A stretch of DNA of 64,000 nt from Clostridiales bacterium (lineage in GTDB: Bacteria > Bacillota > Clostridia > Oscillospirales > Oscillospiraceae): positions 32,242-96,241 of the forward strand of contig JAQXJB010000038.1 in the NCBI GenBank assembly GCA_029008095.1. The letters run 5' to 3'. Position 1 is the first letter of the stretch, and every line of letters begins with the position of its first letter. Shown here piece after piece: positions 50,837 to 59,416 of the stretch. The position numbers were made by a program, and so were the translations under genes. Below the pieces are notes generated by a model. The model was not told the origin of the DNA. It worked only from the letters and a program-made list of their open reading frames with translations, and made no database searches.

Positions 50837-52222
50837 ATGGTACTGAAAAAATTCATCGGAGACAAGGCATTTTATCATAAGGTCATGTCTATCACCATAC
50901 CGATACTTATCCAGAACGTTATCACCAACTTCGTCAGTCTGCTGGACAATCTTATGGTCGGCCGTCTGGGCACAGAGCCCATGTCCGGCGTGGCCATAGT
51001 AAACCAGCTTCTTTTCATCTTTAATCTCTGCATCTTCGGTGCTATCTCCGGCGCAGGTATCTTCACCGCTCAATACCACGGCAAGGGCGACTCGGAAGGA
51101 GTCCGCAACACCTTCCGCATAAAACTAATTATTGCCGTCGCGGTCACCGCTGTTTTTACGCTGGTGTTCTCCGTCTTTGGTTCTCAGCTCATCAATCTTT
51201 TTCTCCACCAGGGCAAGGAGGATCTTGACCTTGCCGCTACTTTGACCTATGGCAACCAGTATTTCATCGTTATGATTATTGCTATGCTTCCGTTTGCCAT
51301 CAGTCAATGCTACGCGGGTACTCTGAAGGAGACCGGCGAGACCGTACTGCCCATGACAGCCGGTGTTATCGCCGTTTTTGTAAACCTCTTGCTCAACTAC
51401 ATACTTATTTACGGCAAGCTCGGCGCTCCCGCTCTGGGCGTTGTCGGCGCAGCAGTCGCCACCCTCATTGCCCGCATTGTGGAATGCCTGATAGTAATCA
51501 TCTGGACTCACCGCCACAAAGAGAAGAACCCCTTCATCACGGGAGTATACTGCAGTTTCCGTGTTCCCAAAGCGCTGGTTCTCAATGTTGTCAAAAAGGG
51601 TCTGCCCCTCATGGCAAACGAGGTACTCTGGGCCACCGGCATGACCGTGCTCTCTCAGTGCTACTCCGTTCGCGGTCTTGAGGCCATATCCGCGACAAAC
51701 ATCAGTTCCACGGTATCCAATCTTTTCTTTTGCGCCATGTTCGCCTTCGGCAACGCCATCTCCATCATCGTCGGTCATCTGCTGGGCTCCGGCAATTTGA
51801 AAAAGGCCAAGGAAGAGGACACAAAGCTCATTTTCTGCGCCGTCGTGGTCTGCCTCGGCGTTGGAATCATAATGGCTGTCTGTGCTCCCTTTGTTCCCAA
51901 TCTTTATAACACGACGGAGCTTGTCAAGGAGCTTGCCACCAAATTCCTGCTGGTCAGCTCTATCCTGCTGCCCTTCAACGCATTTACAAACGCCACCTAT
52001 TTCACCATCCGCTCCGGCGGTCAGACCGGTATCACCTTTGTTTTCGACAGCGGCTTTGCCTGGGCCGTATGCGTACCTGTGGCCCTGATTCTCTCCCGCT
52101 GCACCGCTCTTCCGATTTTCCCGCTCTATGCCATAGTCTCCTCGCTTGACATACTCAAGTGTTTTGTAGGCGCTATCCTGCTCAAGAAGGGCTTATGGCT
52201 GCGCAGTCTGGTAGATGAATAA
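50837..52222 (+). CDS. MATE family efflux transporter 2
   Basis: A 461-residue twin of transporter 1, with the same segments (GDKAFYHKVMSITIPILIQN, GRLGTEPMSGVAIVNQLLFI, GAGIFTAQYHGKGD) almost unchanged at the N-terminus and more divergence in the first extracellular loops and the C-terminal half. Start ATG at 50837 with AGAGGAGGG upstream is preferred over an in-frame ATG at 50801. Separate promoter and differing loops suggest the copies handle different substrates or conditions. Confidence 0.92.
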   Translation: MVLKKFIGDKAFYHKVMSITIPILIQNVITNFVSLLDNLMVGRLGTEPMSGVAIVNQLLFIFNLCIFGAISGAGIFTAQYHGKGDSEGVRNTFRIKLIIAVAVTAVFTLVFSVFGSQLINLFLHQGKEDLDLAATLTYGNQYFIVMIIAMLPFAISQCYAGTLKETGETVLPMTAGVIAVFVNLLLNYILIYGKLGAPALGVVGAAVATLIARIVECLIVIIWTHRHKEKNPFITGVYCSFRVPKALVLNVVKKGLPLMANEVLWATGMTVLSQCYSVRGLEAISATNISSTVSNLFFCAMFAFGNAISIIVGHLLGSGNLKKAKEEDTKLIFCAVVVCLGVGIIMAVCAPFVPNLYNTTELVKELATKFLLVSSILLPFNAFTNATYFTIRSGGQTGITFVFDSGFAWAVCVPVALILSRCTALPIFPLYAIVSSLDILKCFVGAILLKKGLWLRSLVDE

Positions 52223-52255
52223 TTTAAACAAAAAAATCAAGGGGGTGGCTTTTCC

Positions 52256-53083
52256 GTGATGATACAGGACATCTTCCCCAGCGTTTATGACAACACATAC
52301 ACACCCAAGCGTCCGCCAATGCCCAACGACTATCTTCTGCTCTTCCACGGCCCCATGATATACAGCCGTGTGGGCGAGAACGCGGCGCTGCCTATATTCG
52401 CTGATTTCACCGGCGATGTTTCCGCCGCATTTCCCCTCTTCTCCATCGACGGCCGATATGTATACTTTGCCCGGGTTGGTGACGTTGCCCCGCCCGAGGG
52501 CTATGAGCAGCACCACGCGGGCGAACTGATGCACGTTCTATCCCGCCCGCTGAATTTCGCCGCCATTACCGCCTACCATCTGGCAGGCTGGTATGCCGAT
52601 AACCGTTACTGCGGGCGCTGCGGCCATGAGCTGGAGCGCGGCGAGACCGAGCGCAGTCTGGTATGCCCGGACTGCGGCAACATCGTTTACCCGAAGATAT
52701 CCCCGGTTATCATCGTCTGCGTCACCGACGGCGACCGCATGCTGCTCACCAAATACGCTGGGCGCGACTACACCAATTACGCCCTTATCGCGGGCTTCTG
52801 CGAGATAGGCGAGCGTCCTGAGGACACCGTGCGCCGGGAAGTCATGGAGGAGACCGGCGTAAGGGTGAAGAACATACGTTATTACGGCAGCCAGCCCTGG
52901 GGGCTTTCCTCCAGTATGCTGCTTGGCTTCTTCGCCGAACTGGATGGCAGCGCCGAAATAACCGTGGACCGTTCCGAGCTCAGCGAGGCCGGCTGGTTCC
53001 GGCGCGGTGAGGTATTCCTTGAGGATGACGGCATCAGTCTGACAAGGGACATGATACTGCATTTCATTAACAGCAGGGAATAA
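52256..53083 (+). CDS. nudC: NAD(+) diphosphatase / RNA decapping Nudix hydrolase NudC
   Basis: A 275-residue Nudix enzyme. The zinc ribbon is CGRCGHELERGETERSLVCPDCG, followed by PKISPVIIV; the Nudix box runs GFCEIGERPEDTVRREVMEETG with the catalytic Glu residues. This layout is diagnostic of NudC, which cleaves NADH or NAD to NMN and AMP and removes NAD caps from RNA. The start is GTG at 52256 or ATG at 52259; GGGGGTGG precedes both. It follows MATE gene 2 by 33 bases and may be co-transcribed with it. Confidence 0.92.
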   Translation: MMIQDIFPSVYDNTYTPKRPPMPNDYLLLFHGPMIYSRVGENAALPIFADFTGDVSAAFPLFSIDGRYVYFARVGDVAPPEGYEQHHAGELMHVLSRPLNFAAITAYHLAGWYADNRYCGRCGHELERGETERSLVCPDCGNIVYPKISPVIIVCVTDGDRMLLTKYAGRDYTNYALIAGFCEIGERPEDTVRREVMEETGVRVKNIRYYGSQPWGLSSSMLLGFFAELDGSAEITVDRSELSEAGWFRRGEVFLEDDGISLTRDMILHFINSRE

Positions 53084-53147
53084 AAAATGCGCGAGGTTTG
53101 ACCGCAATATTTTCAACAGATCACGTTGAGTTCTGAAAGGCAGCAGT

Positions 53148-53450
53148 ATGGAATCAGAAAGTATTAAAGGGTACCTGGATGCGAATGGCCGTATTACAAA
53201 AATGCCATCAAAGAAGAAAAAGAAGCTTTATGTGCTATCTTATCTTGCCGACCGTATTCCGGCAGATCGGGAATTTACCGAAAAGGAATTCAATGAACTT
53301 TTGAACAACTTGCACACTTTTGGAGATGCCGCAACTCTCCGGCGTGAAATGTATGATTATTTTCTGGTAAACCGCCGGCAAAATGGAATCTTGTATACCT
53401 TAAACAAAGACAGACCTTCCGCGGAAGAATTAGTGGAAAAATATTGTTAG
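53148..53450 (+). CDS. DUF2087 domain protein
   Basis: A 100-residue basic protein. RITKMPSKKKKKLYVLSYLADRI followed by FTEKEFNELLNNLHTFGDAATLRREMYDYFLVNR matches DUF2087, a small winged-helix-like domain often seen in the C-terminal half of ArsR-type regulators. Here it stands alone, so it is probably a DNA- or protein-binding accessory. RBS GAAAGGCAGCAG lies before the ATG. It is followed by a 417-base gap holding a hairpin element. Confidence 0.8.
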   Translation: MESESIKGYLDANGRITKMPSKKKKKLYVLSYLADRIPADREFTEKEFNELLNNLHTFGDAATLRREMYDYFLVNRRQNGILYTLNKDRPSAEELVEKYC

Positions 53451-53543
53451 TAACTTATCCTTAATCAGTTCCACGTGCCGGAGCTTGTTTGGGGAAGCAA
53501 TCAGTAATCGCGAAAGAGTCAAGACATATTCCGGTAGTGTCAT

Positions 53544-53613
53544 CTGAATATGATAAATGGCGTCCTGCTCGACCGATTCGGTCAAGGCAGGACGCCATTC
53601 ACCATTTATTCAG
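53544..53613. repeat. Long nested inverted repeat in the gap before the EAL gene
   Basis: ATGGCGTCCTGC (53557-53568) pairs perfectly with GCAGGACGCCAT (53587-53598), with an inner GACCG/CGGTC stem. Outside it, CTGAATA (53544-53550) pairs with TATTCAG (53607-53613). There is no T run. It resembles a dispersed repeat or the end of a small mobile element. Confidence 0.6.
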
Positions 53614-53710
53614 TTTCCGGCTCAGCTTCCATGCCAGGCGGAATTTTCAGACAGCGCGGCACATTACCGCTGAATGGACGACAACATGCCTGCGCCCTAC
53701 GATTCAACAT
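53606..53710 (-). CDS. Possible 34-residue Cys/Pro-rich peptide or gene remnant
   Basis: From ATG at 53710 a 34-codon frame ends inside the inverted repeat arm at 53606. It has three Cys and a KIPPGMEAEPETE tail, more protein-like than random intergenic sequence, but there is no RBS. It could be the C-terminal remnant of a lost gene or part of a repeat. Nothing else is evident in the 53451-53867 gap apart from the promoter boxes at its right end. Confidence 0.25.
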   Translation of the reverse strand: MLNRRAQACCRPFSGNVPRCLKIPPGMEAEPETE

Positions 53711-53787
53711 CGATGCGGGGGTTTATTTTATTCAGCCATGATTCACATACCTATAAGAATTAACACTCCCTGCGGATATTATTTTTC

Positions 53788-53819
53788 TTGCAGACAATTC
53801 TGTAATCTGATACTATAAT
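53788..53819 (+). promoter_or_regulatory. Probable promoter of the EAL gene
   Basis: TATAAT lies at 53814-53819. TTGCAG at 53788-53793 is the best -35 but gives a long 20-base spacer. RBS AGAAAGGAGGCG follows at about 53852. Confidence 0.45.
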
Positions 53820-53867
53820 ATAAGAAGTCCACAGGCAAGAAAGTGCAATGAGAAAGGAGGCGACGGC

Positions 53868-55736
53868 ATGAATATTCAGATCCAGCTGTGCGGTTTATGC
53901 ATTCTGTTTCTGCTGATCATTTTTCTGAAAAGCCACCGTACTCTTCGGCTGTATAAAGAAAAAGTATTCTACATGGTACTGTATACCATCACTGTCAGTC
54001 TGATTTTGGATATTCTCTCCCTCGCCTCCATCCATTTCCGTCATATATTCCCGCTGCGTCTGGTGAATTTTCTGTGCAAATCCTACATCATCACGCTGAT
54101 CTGGGGTGCATGTTCGGCACTGATCTATGTGATCACGGATCTGGTTTCCGAAGCGAAACACCGTCGGATCACCCGGCTGATTCTGGTTCTGGTCTGCATC
54201 CAGAGCGCGGTAGTATATTTCCTCCCCATTCATATCTACGACAATGGCGTGCAGGTCTATACTTACGGCATCTCCGTGCTGACGGTCTACCTGTTCGTTG
54301 CCCTGTATATCATCGCTACGCTGACTGCCGCCTGGGTGTTTCGGAAACGGTTGAATTCCCGGAGAGGCTTTGCCATTGTTCTCTGGATGGTCATCTGGAT
54401 CGCCGCCGCCCTCATTCAGTTTCTGAACAGCGCCCTGCTGATCGTTGGGTTTGCCAGTGCTTTGGGCGTTCTGATCTTGTTTGTCCTCATGGAAAATCCG
54501 GAAGCTAATTTGGACCGTCGGTTAGGCTGCTTCAACGCCTATGCGCTGACCGAGTATCTCAAACAGTTGTATGAGCATGAGCTTGGATTCAGCGTTCTTG
54601 AAATTTCCTTCGACAGCACAGCGCTTCCAGAGGGCCAGGGCTTTGACACGAACGAAGTCATGCAGAGAATTATCCACATTTTGGATCGAGGCGGGAACTA
54701 TTTGGTGTTCAAAAGCATCAACCTCAGCCTTGTGCTCATCAGTCAGGATCACAAATCGCTGGAAGCTGTCAGCAAAGTGATTCTGTCAGCCTTTACAGAC
54801 ATGAATTCGATTCAGGACGCTGCAGGCTGCATTCTGGTTCCCCGGGCCGACGCATTCTCCGGTATGGAGGAGCTGTTCCGATTTCTGTCCTTTGTTCGTA
54901 CGTCGCACCGGGATGAAAGGGGCGTTCTAATTACCGCCGATGAAGCCGTGGTCATTCGGTATCGGGAGCAGTATCTGATGGAGCAGGAAATTGCTGACGC
55001 CCTGGCTGAAAACCGGGTGGAAGTATTCTATCAGCCCATCTACTCCACCGGCGAGCAGTGCTTTGCTTCTGCCGAAGCACTGGTTCGCATCCGAACGCGG
55101 GACGGCGAGCTTCTTTCTCCCGGCCGCTTCATTCCGATTGCCGAGGAAAACGGCCAGATTTTAGAGTTGGGAGAACGGGTTTTTGAAAAGGTCTGCCGTT
55201 TTCTGAAGGAAACCGAGGCCATTTCCCTTGGGCTTCGGTACGTGGAAGTGAATCTGTCCGTGCTCCAGTGCGAAAAAACAGATCTGTCGGAGCGGCTGAT
55301 CTCCATCATCAGTCAATACGGCGTCTCCCCCGGGCTGATCAATCTGGAAATCACGGAGACCGCATCCATCAGCGCCCGGAAGACCCTGCTGGAAAATATG
55401 AGGCAGCTAATCGACTACGGCTTCACATTTTCTCTGGACGATTCTGGAAAAGGTGAATCCAATCTGATGTATGTGGTGGAAATGCCGGTTTCCATTGTAA
55501 AGTTAGACTACGACCTGTCCAAAGCATTTTTCCAGTCACCTAAAGCCAGGCATGTGGTTCAGGCCGTTATCGGCATGGCTCATGGCATGGGTCTGAAGCT
55601 GGTAGCGGAGGGTATTGAGACCGATGAAGAGTTTTCCGGAATGAACTGTGAAGGGATAGATTATATTCAGGGATTCTACTATTCCAAGCCGCTGTCCGAA
55701 GCGAATTTTCTGGAATTTCTGCGCAGCCGTAGTTAA
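53868..55736 (+). CDS. Membrane-bound EAL domain phosphodiesterase with degenerate GGDEF
   Basis: A 622-residue membrane protein. Residues 1-215 hold about seven hydrophobic segments, a sensor-type membrane region. Residues about 220-370 look like a GGDEF fold without the GGDEF motif. Residues about 380-620 are an EAL domain: AEALVRIR (the E-A-L), VNLSVLQ, LEITETA, LDDSGKGESNL in place of DDFGTG, KLDYDLS, and AEGIETDEEF. The metal-binding Glu and Asp residues are kept, so it probably degrades cyclic di-GMP to pGpG. It is a solitary gene with its own terminator. Codon use is less GC3-biased than its neighbours, a hint of separate origin. Confidence 0.85.
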   Translation: MNIQIQLCGLCILFLLIIFLKSHRTLRLYKEKVFYMVLYTITVSLILDILSLASIHFRHIFPLRLVNFLCKSYIITLIWGACSALIYVITDLVSEAKHRRITRLILVLVCIQSAVVYFLPIHIYDNGVQVYTYGISVLTVYLFVALYIIATLTAAWVFRKRLNSRRGFAIVLWMVIWIAAALIQFLNSALLIVGFASALGVLILFVLMENPEANLDRRLGCFNAYALTEYLKQLYEHELGFSVLEISFDSTALPEGQGFDTNEVMQRIIHILDRGGNYLVFKSINLSLVLISQDHKSLEAVSKVILSAFTDMNSIQDAAGCILVPRADAFSGMEELFRFLSFVRTSHRDERGVLITADEAVVIRYREQYLMEQEIADALAENRVEVFYQPIYSTGEQCFASAEALVRIRTRDGELLSPGRFIPIAEENGQILELGERVFEKVCRFLKETEAISLGLRYVEVNLSVLQCEKTDLSERLISIISQYGVSPGLINLEITETASISARKTLLENMRQLIDYGFTFSLDDSGKGESNLMYVVEMPVSIVKLDYDLSKAFFQSPKARHVVQAVIGMAHGMGLKLVAEGIETDEEFSGMNCEGIDYIQGFYYSKPLSEANFLEFLRSRS

Positions 55737-55776
55737 TATCCGGGAAAACACGGCTCTGTACGGAGTTGTATAGTCT

Positions 55777-55812
55777 GAGAGGGCTCTGCAAATCGCAGCG
55801 CCCTCTCTTTTT
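55777..55812 (+). terminator. Terminator of the EAL gene
   Basis: GAGAGGGC (55777-55784) pairs with GCCCTCTC (55800-55807), followed by TTTTT. Confidence 0.8.
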
Positions 55813-55820
55813 GTGCATGC

Positions 55821-57191
55821 TCACTCTATATGTGCTATCCTGTTTTTTGATACGCTCCTCATCAACCCCAGCGCAACCACCAGAGCCGCTGCTTCCGCTG
55901 CCGGAAAGGCCAGCCATACGAGGTTTTCAGCATTTTCCAAGGTAGTGAGCAGCCATGCCAGCGGCAGGTTCACCACGATAAGCCGCATGAGGGATACAAT
56001 GAGCGACTTCACACCGCTGCCGAGCGCCTGGAAAATTCCCTGAAAGGCGATATTGGCCCCGGCAAAGGCGTAGCCTACGGTGACGATGCGTATCGCCTTT
56101 ATGCAAAGCGCCTGTATCTCGCCGGATATTGCAAAAAGGCCGCAGACAGGCTTGGCAAAAACCTGAAGCACAAGCATACCAAAAAGCATAAGCAGCACCG
56201 TATAGAGCATGCCGTATTTGATTCCCTCATTGACGCGGCTGCGGCTGCCCATACCGTAATTGAAGGCGATGATGGGTATCATAGCGTTATTCAGGCCAAA
56301 AGCCGCGAAGAACACGAACTGCTGTATCTTATAGTATATGCCGAAGGCGGTGACAACAGCGGCTGAAACCAGGCCGAAGATGACGTTTATGCCGTAGGCC
56401 ATCACAGACATGAGCGCCTGCATGACTATGGCGGGCGCGCCCACTGTGTAAATGGCTGCGATTATATCACGGCGGGGCTTCAAATATTTCAGGCTGCCGT
56501 CTATCTCCTTATTCATTGTATAATGAAAGATGAGGCCGAGCAGCATGGTAGCAATCTGTCCTACAACAGTTGCCACGGCCGCGCCGGTAGCGCCCATTTC
56601 AGGCATACCGCACCAGCCGAAGATGAACACCGGGTCGAGGATGATATTCAGCACCGCGCCCACAAGCTGGGCCGCGGTGGCGAGCATGGTCTTGCCTGTA
56701 CTCTGCAGCAGCTTTTCCACTATCATTGAAATTACCGCTCCGAAGGAAAGTGTCATGCAGACAGTCAGGTATTCCCTGCCTATTGCCAGCACCACCGGGT
56801 CTGAGGTCTGAGAGCGGAGGTAAATATCCACGCCGAAAACGCCGAAGACAAGGAACACGAGATATGTGCAAACGCCTATAAAGAGAGCGTTTCCCGCTAC
56901 CCGGCCGGCCTTTTCCCGATTGCCCTCGCCCAGATAGCAGGAGAGGATGGAGTTTACGCCCACGCCTGTTCCTACTCCTACGGCTATCATGAGCATCTGC
57001 ACCGGAAAGGCCAGGGTCAGAGCGTTCATAGCGCTGTCGCCCATGCCGGGAATGGCGGCAACAAAATAGCTGTCCACTATATTATAAAATGCCTGCACCA
57101 TCATGGACAGTATCATGGGCATACCCATTGAGAGCATGAGCTTCTTTATGGGCGCGATGCCCATCTTATTGATAGATTGTTCTTTTTCCAT
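55821..57191 (-). CDS. MATE family efflux transporter 3
   Basis: A 456-residue exporter with twelve membrane segments, of a different MATE branch from the tandem pair: MGIAPIKKLMLSMGMPMILSMMVQAFYNIVDSYFVA and TLAFPVQMLMIAVGVGTGVGVNSILS are typical of the NorM/DinF-like multidrug branch common in Clostridia. RBS GGAGAAACG precedes the ATG. It lies just after the PAP2 gene terminator in the same direction, and its stop faces the EAL terminator. Confidence 0.92.
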   Translation of the reverse strand: MEKEQSINKMGIAPIKKLMLSMGMPMILSMMVQAFYNIVDSYFVAAIPGMGDSAMNALTLAFPVQMLMIAVGVGTGVGVNSILSCYLGEGNREKAGRVAGNALFIGVCTYLVFLVFGVFGVDIYLRSQTSDPVVLAIGREYLTVCMTLSFGAVISMIVEKLLQSTGKTMLATAAQLVGAVLNIILDPVFIFGWCGMPEMGATGAAVATVVGQIATMLLGLIFHYTMNKEIDGSLKYLKPRRDIIAAIYTVGAPAIVMQALMSVMAYGINVIFGLVSAAVVTAFGIYYKIQQFVFFAAFGLNNAMIPIIAFNYGMGSRSRVNEGIKYGMLYTVLLMLFGMLVLQVFAKPVCGLFAISGEIQALCIKAIRIVTVGYAFAGANIAFQGIFQALGSGVKSLIVSLMRLIVVNLPLAWLLTTLENAENLVWLAFPAAEAAALVVALGLMRSVSKNRIAHIE

Positions 57192-57218
57192 ATCGTTTCT
57201 CCATTTTTAATTCAGCAC

Positions 57219-57260
57219 AAAAAAAGAGTGCGTAAATCCAGAAACCTGGATTTACGCACT
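57219..57260 (-). terminator. Terminator of the PAP2 gene
   Basis: AGTGCGTAAATCCAG (57227-57241) pairs perfectly with CTGGATTTACGCACT (57246-57260); leftward it is followed by CTTTTTTTT. Confidence 0.9.
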
Positions 57261-57304
57261 TCTGCAACTCGGTTGTTCTGATAATATCATATTCTCAGAA
57301 AATA

Positions 57305-57967
57305 TCAATTGGCGTTTTCACTGATTTTTCTTCTCCACGGCCTGTAAATAACAAGAAAAATCACCGCAGCGGGAGGTATAGCCGTGATAATATCCAGCGC
57401 TGAATGCTGCTTTACAAACACGGTGGATACGCTTATAAGTACAGCAAGCAGCACCGCTCCCAGCTTCACCGCCCTGCTTTTTACCTTCGGTGACAGACAT
57501 AACGCCGAGGCTGCGGCGCATGAGCCTAAAACGTGCATGCTGGGCAGCACATTTTGATTATCATCCGCGGTATACAGCAGGCCGATCAGCCAGGTGAAAA
57601 TATTATCTCTCGGAAACTCCTCCGGGCGCAGGTCCTGGCCGTTGGGAAAAATGGCGCAGAACAGCAGTGCCAGTCCGAAAGCAATGCCGATAAATCTCAT
57701 GTAGTTCTTAAAGCCATCATGATCCTTCAGCATCAGGAACAGTCCTGTGCCGAACAGAAACGGATACCAGAGCACATAGGGCAATACAAAAAATTCGCAG
57801 AAGGGTATCCTGTCGTCCAGTGGGATATAGGACACCCAATAGCTTTCGGAGCCAAAACGCTCCAGCGCAAAGAACGCTATCAGAAACGCGGGCAGCACCA
57901 GAATATACCACAAATACCTGTTCTCTTTTAAGCGCAGATCCGGCAGTCTCTGCAGCCACTTCTTCAT
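57305..57967 (-). CDS. PAP2 family membrane phosphatase
   Basis: A 220-residue membrane protein with about six hydrophobic segments. The acid phosphatase motifs are NVLPSMHVLGS (SxH) and STVFVKQHSALD (with His and Asp), which form the catalytic site in type 2 phosphatidic acid phosphatases. These dephosphorylate lipid phosphates such as phosphatidic acid or undecaprenyl pyrophosphate. The upstream region holds a LexA-like box at 58010, so it might be SOS-controlled. RBS TCGGAGGATAG lies before the ATG. Confidence 0.87.
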   Translation of the reverse strand: MKKWLQRLPDLRLKENRYLWYILVLPAFLIAFFALERFGSESYWVSYIPLDDRIPFCEFFVLPYVLWYPFLFGTGLFLMLKDHDGFKNYMRFIGIAFGLALLFCAIFPNGQDLRPEEFPRDNIFTWLIGLLYTADDNQNVLPSMHVLGSCAAASALCLSPKVKSRAVKLGAVLLAVLISVSTVFVKQHSALDIITAIPPAAVIFLVIYRPWRRKISENAN

Positions 57968-58009
57968 TTCTATCCTCCGATTCGTGCAAAACAGACAAAA
58001 AGCGATTAT

Positions 58010-58048
58010 CGAACATATGTTCTATTTTATTAACCGAACAAAAATTCG
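58010..58048. promoter_or_regulatory. Two LexA-type SOS boxes between PAP2 gene and small ORF
   Basis: CGAACATATGTTCT (58010-58023) matches the Firmicutes LexA consensus CGAACRNRYGTTCG at 13 of 14 positions and has a perfect GAACATATGTTC core. A second, weaker copy CGAACAAAAATTCG lies at 58035-58048, 25 bases away. They sit in the divergent gap between the PAP2 gene and the 33-residue peptide. TATACT at 58091-58096 is a possible rightward -10 for the peptide. Confidence 0.65.
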
Positions 58049-58130
58049 TAAATCGCTTGAAAAGTACTTTTTTTTGGACACAAAAAGGTTTATACTGCAA
58101 TCAGAAACAAACTTGAAAGGGGCTTTTCAA

Positions 58131-58232
58131 ATGCGTAAACACAAACTTGCTATCATGGGTTATCTTAAAGTCATCAGCTTCATCGTACTCATCGGCATGG
58201 CCGAGCCCATCGCCTCACTCCTCATACGATAA
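58131..58232 (+). CDS. 33-residue single-pass membrane peptide, possibly SOS-induced
   Basis: A 33-residue peptide: basic start MRKHKLAIMGYLK, then one hydrophobic segment (VISFIVLIGMAEPIASLLI) and a final Arg. A good RBS, GAAAGGGGC, lies nine bases before the ATG. LexA-type boxes lie 80-120 bases upstream. Small SOS-controlled membrane peptides elsewhere (TisB of E. coli, SidA of Caulobacter) depolarise the membrane or block division; similarity here is in size, topology and control only, not sequence. Confidence 0.55.
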   Translation: MRKHKLAIMGYLKVISFIVLIGMAEPIASLLIR

Positions 58233-58248
58233 CCCTTCTTTGTAAACT

Positions 58249-59268
58249 TTATTTCAAATTTTCCGTAAACCGTTCAAAATCCTCAAGATTTTTCTTCAGC
58301 AGCGCGGGAGTGTCAAGCGAGTAGGGACACTTTGTCTTGCACTTGCCGCATTCCTTGCATTCCTTTATCTTCGCCATCTTCTCGTGCCAGACAGGCGTGG
58401 TATATTCCTGCCAGGGCGCGCGGCGCAGCATCAGCGACATACGGGCGCAGTTGTTTATCTCGATACCTGCCGGACATGGCATGCAATATCCGCAGCCGCG
58501 GCAGAATTCACCGGCCAGCTCCGCCTTATCATGCTCAATAAGAGCCAACAGTTCTCCGGAGAGACGGGGCGCGTTATCCTGATATGAAATGAATTCGTCC
58601 AGTTCTTTCTCCCTCTGTATTCCCCAGATGGGCAGCACACCCGAATACTGAGCCATGAACGCATAAGCTGCGGCGGAATTGTTGATCAGGCCGCCGGACA
58701 GCGCTTTCATGGCAATGAAGCCGATATTTTTCTCCTCGCACTTCTTCACAAGGGCGATCTCCCTCTCCGATGCGAGGTAAGAGAACGGGAATTGCAGCGT
58801 GTCATAAAGTCCGCTGTCCACGGCCTGCTCCGCAAGGGCTATGCGATGGTTGGTGATGCCGATAAAACGAATTTTTCCCTGCTTCTTCGCCTCCAGCATG
58901 GCCTCGTAGAGCCCGCTGCCATCCCCCGGCATTGGCACAAAGGCCGGATTATGGAACTGATAGATATCCACATGGTCAGTTCTGAGATTTTCCAGGCTGG
59001 TCTCAAGGTCTTTCCAAAATTCCTCGGCGTTCTGGGCGCCGGTTTTGGTGGCGATCGTTATCCTGTCCCGTATATGTTCAAAGGCCGTTCCCAGCTTCAC
59101 CTCGCTGTCTGTGTAATAGCGGGCGGTGTCGAAGAAATCAATACCGTTATAGAAGGCCTTCTGCAGCAGATAAACCGCGTCGCTCAGGCTCACCCGCTGT
59201 ACGGGCAGCGCTCCGAAGCCGTTTGCATTCACGTTTATCCCCGTTCTTCCAAGAGTAATTCTGCGCAT
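58249..59268 (-). CDS. Aldo/keto reductase with C-terminal [4Fe-4S] domain, copy 1
   Basis: A 339-residue protein. The aldo/keto reductase barrel spans residues 1-255 (RTGINVNANGFGALPVQR, FFDTARYYTDSEVKLG, HVDIYQFHNP), with catalytic Asp and Tyr in DTARYY. The C-terminus has two Cys groups, CRGCGYCMPCPAGIEI and CKECGKCKTKCPYSLD, for two [4Fe-4S] clusters, as in YgdS/YqkF-related anaerobic reductases. It probably couples ferredoxin-type electrons with aldehyde or ketone reduction. Its leader carries the third copy of the structured element at 59301-59416, in the sense orientation. A sister reductase lies at 60126. Confidence 0.9.
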   Translation of the reverse strand: MRRITLGRTGINVNANGFGALPVQRVSLSDAVYLLQKAFYNGIDFFDTARYYTDSEVKLGTAFEHIRDRITIATKTGAQNAEEFWKDLETSLENLRTDHVDIYQFHNPAFVPMPGDGSGLYEAMLEAKKQGKIRFIGITNHRIALAEQAVDSGLYDTLQFPFSYLASEREIALVKKCEEKNIGFIAMKALSGGLINNSAAAYAFMAQYSGVLPIWGIQREKELDEFISYQDNAPRLSGELLALIEHDKAELAGEFCRGCGYCMPCPAGIEINNCARMSLMLRRAPWQEYTTPVWHEKMAKIKECKECGKCKTKCPYSLDTPALLKKNLEDFERFTENLK

Positions 59269-59300
59269 AGAGCATCTCTCCTTAAATGTCGTGTTTATGA

Positions 59301-59416
59301 TTATATCATGTCGGCAAAGCCGTCATGATATAATTTGCCATGCTTTGCGGTTGTCCCGCAAGGGACGAGCAAAGCGGCTATAAATCAATTATAATATCCG
59401 CGCTGCGGATATTATA
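59301..59416 (-). repeat. Structured three-helix element, copy 3, in the aldo/keto reductase leader
   Basis: Read leftward it has the same layout as the tandem units at 46-320. Helix 1: TATAATATCCGC with GCGGATATTATA (59390-59401 with 59405-59416). Helix 2: GCTTTGC (59369-59375 read leftward) with GCAAAGC (59342-59348), internal loop TCG / CAACC, inner stem TCCC/GGGA with a TTGC loop. Linker: ATGGCAA (59335-59341). Helix 3: TTATATCATG with CATGATATAA (59324-59333 with 59301-59310). It ends 33 bases before the reductase ATG at 59268; unlike the degV copy, it does not cover the RBS. Confidence 0.7.
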
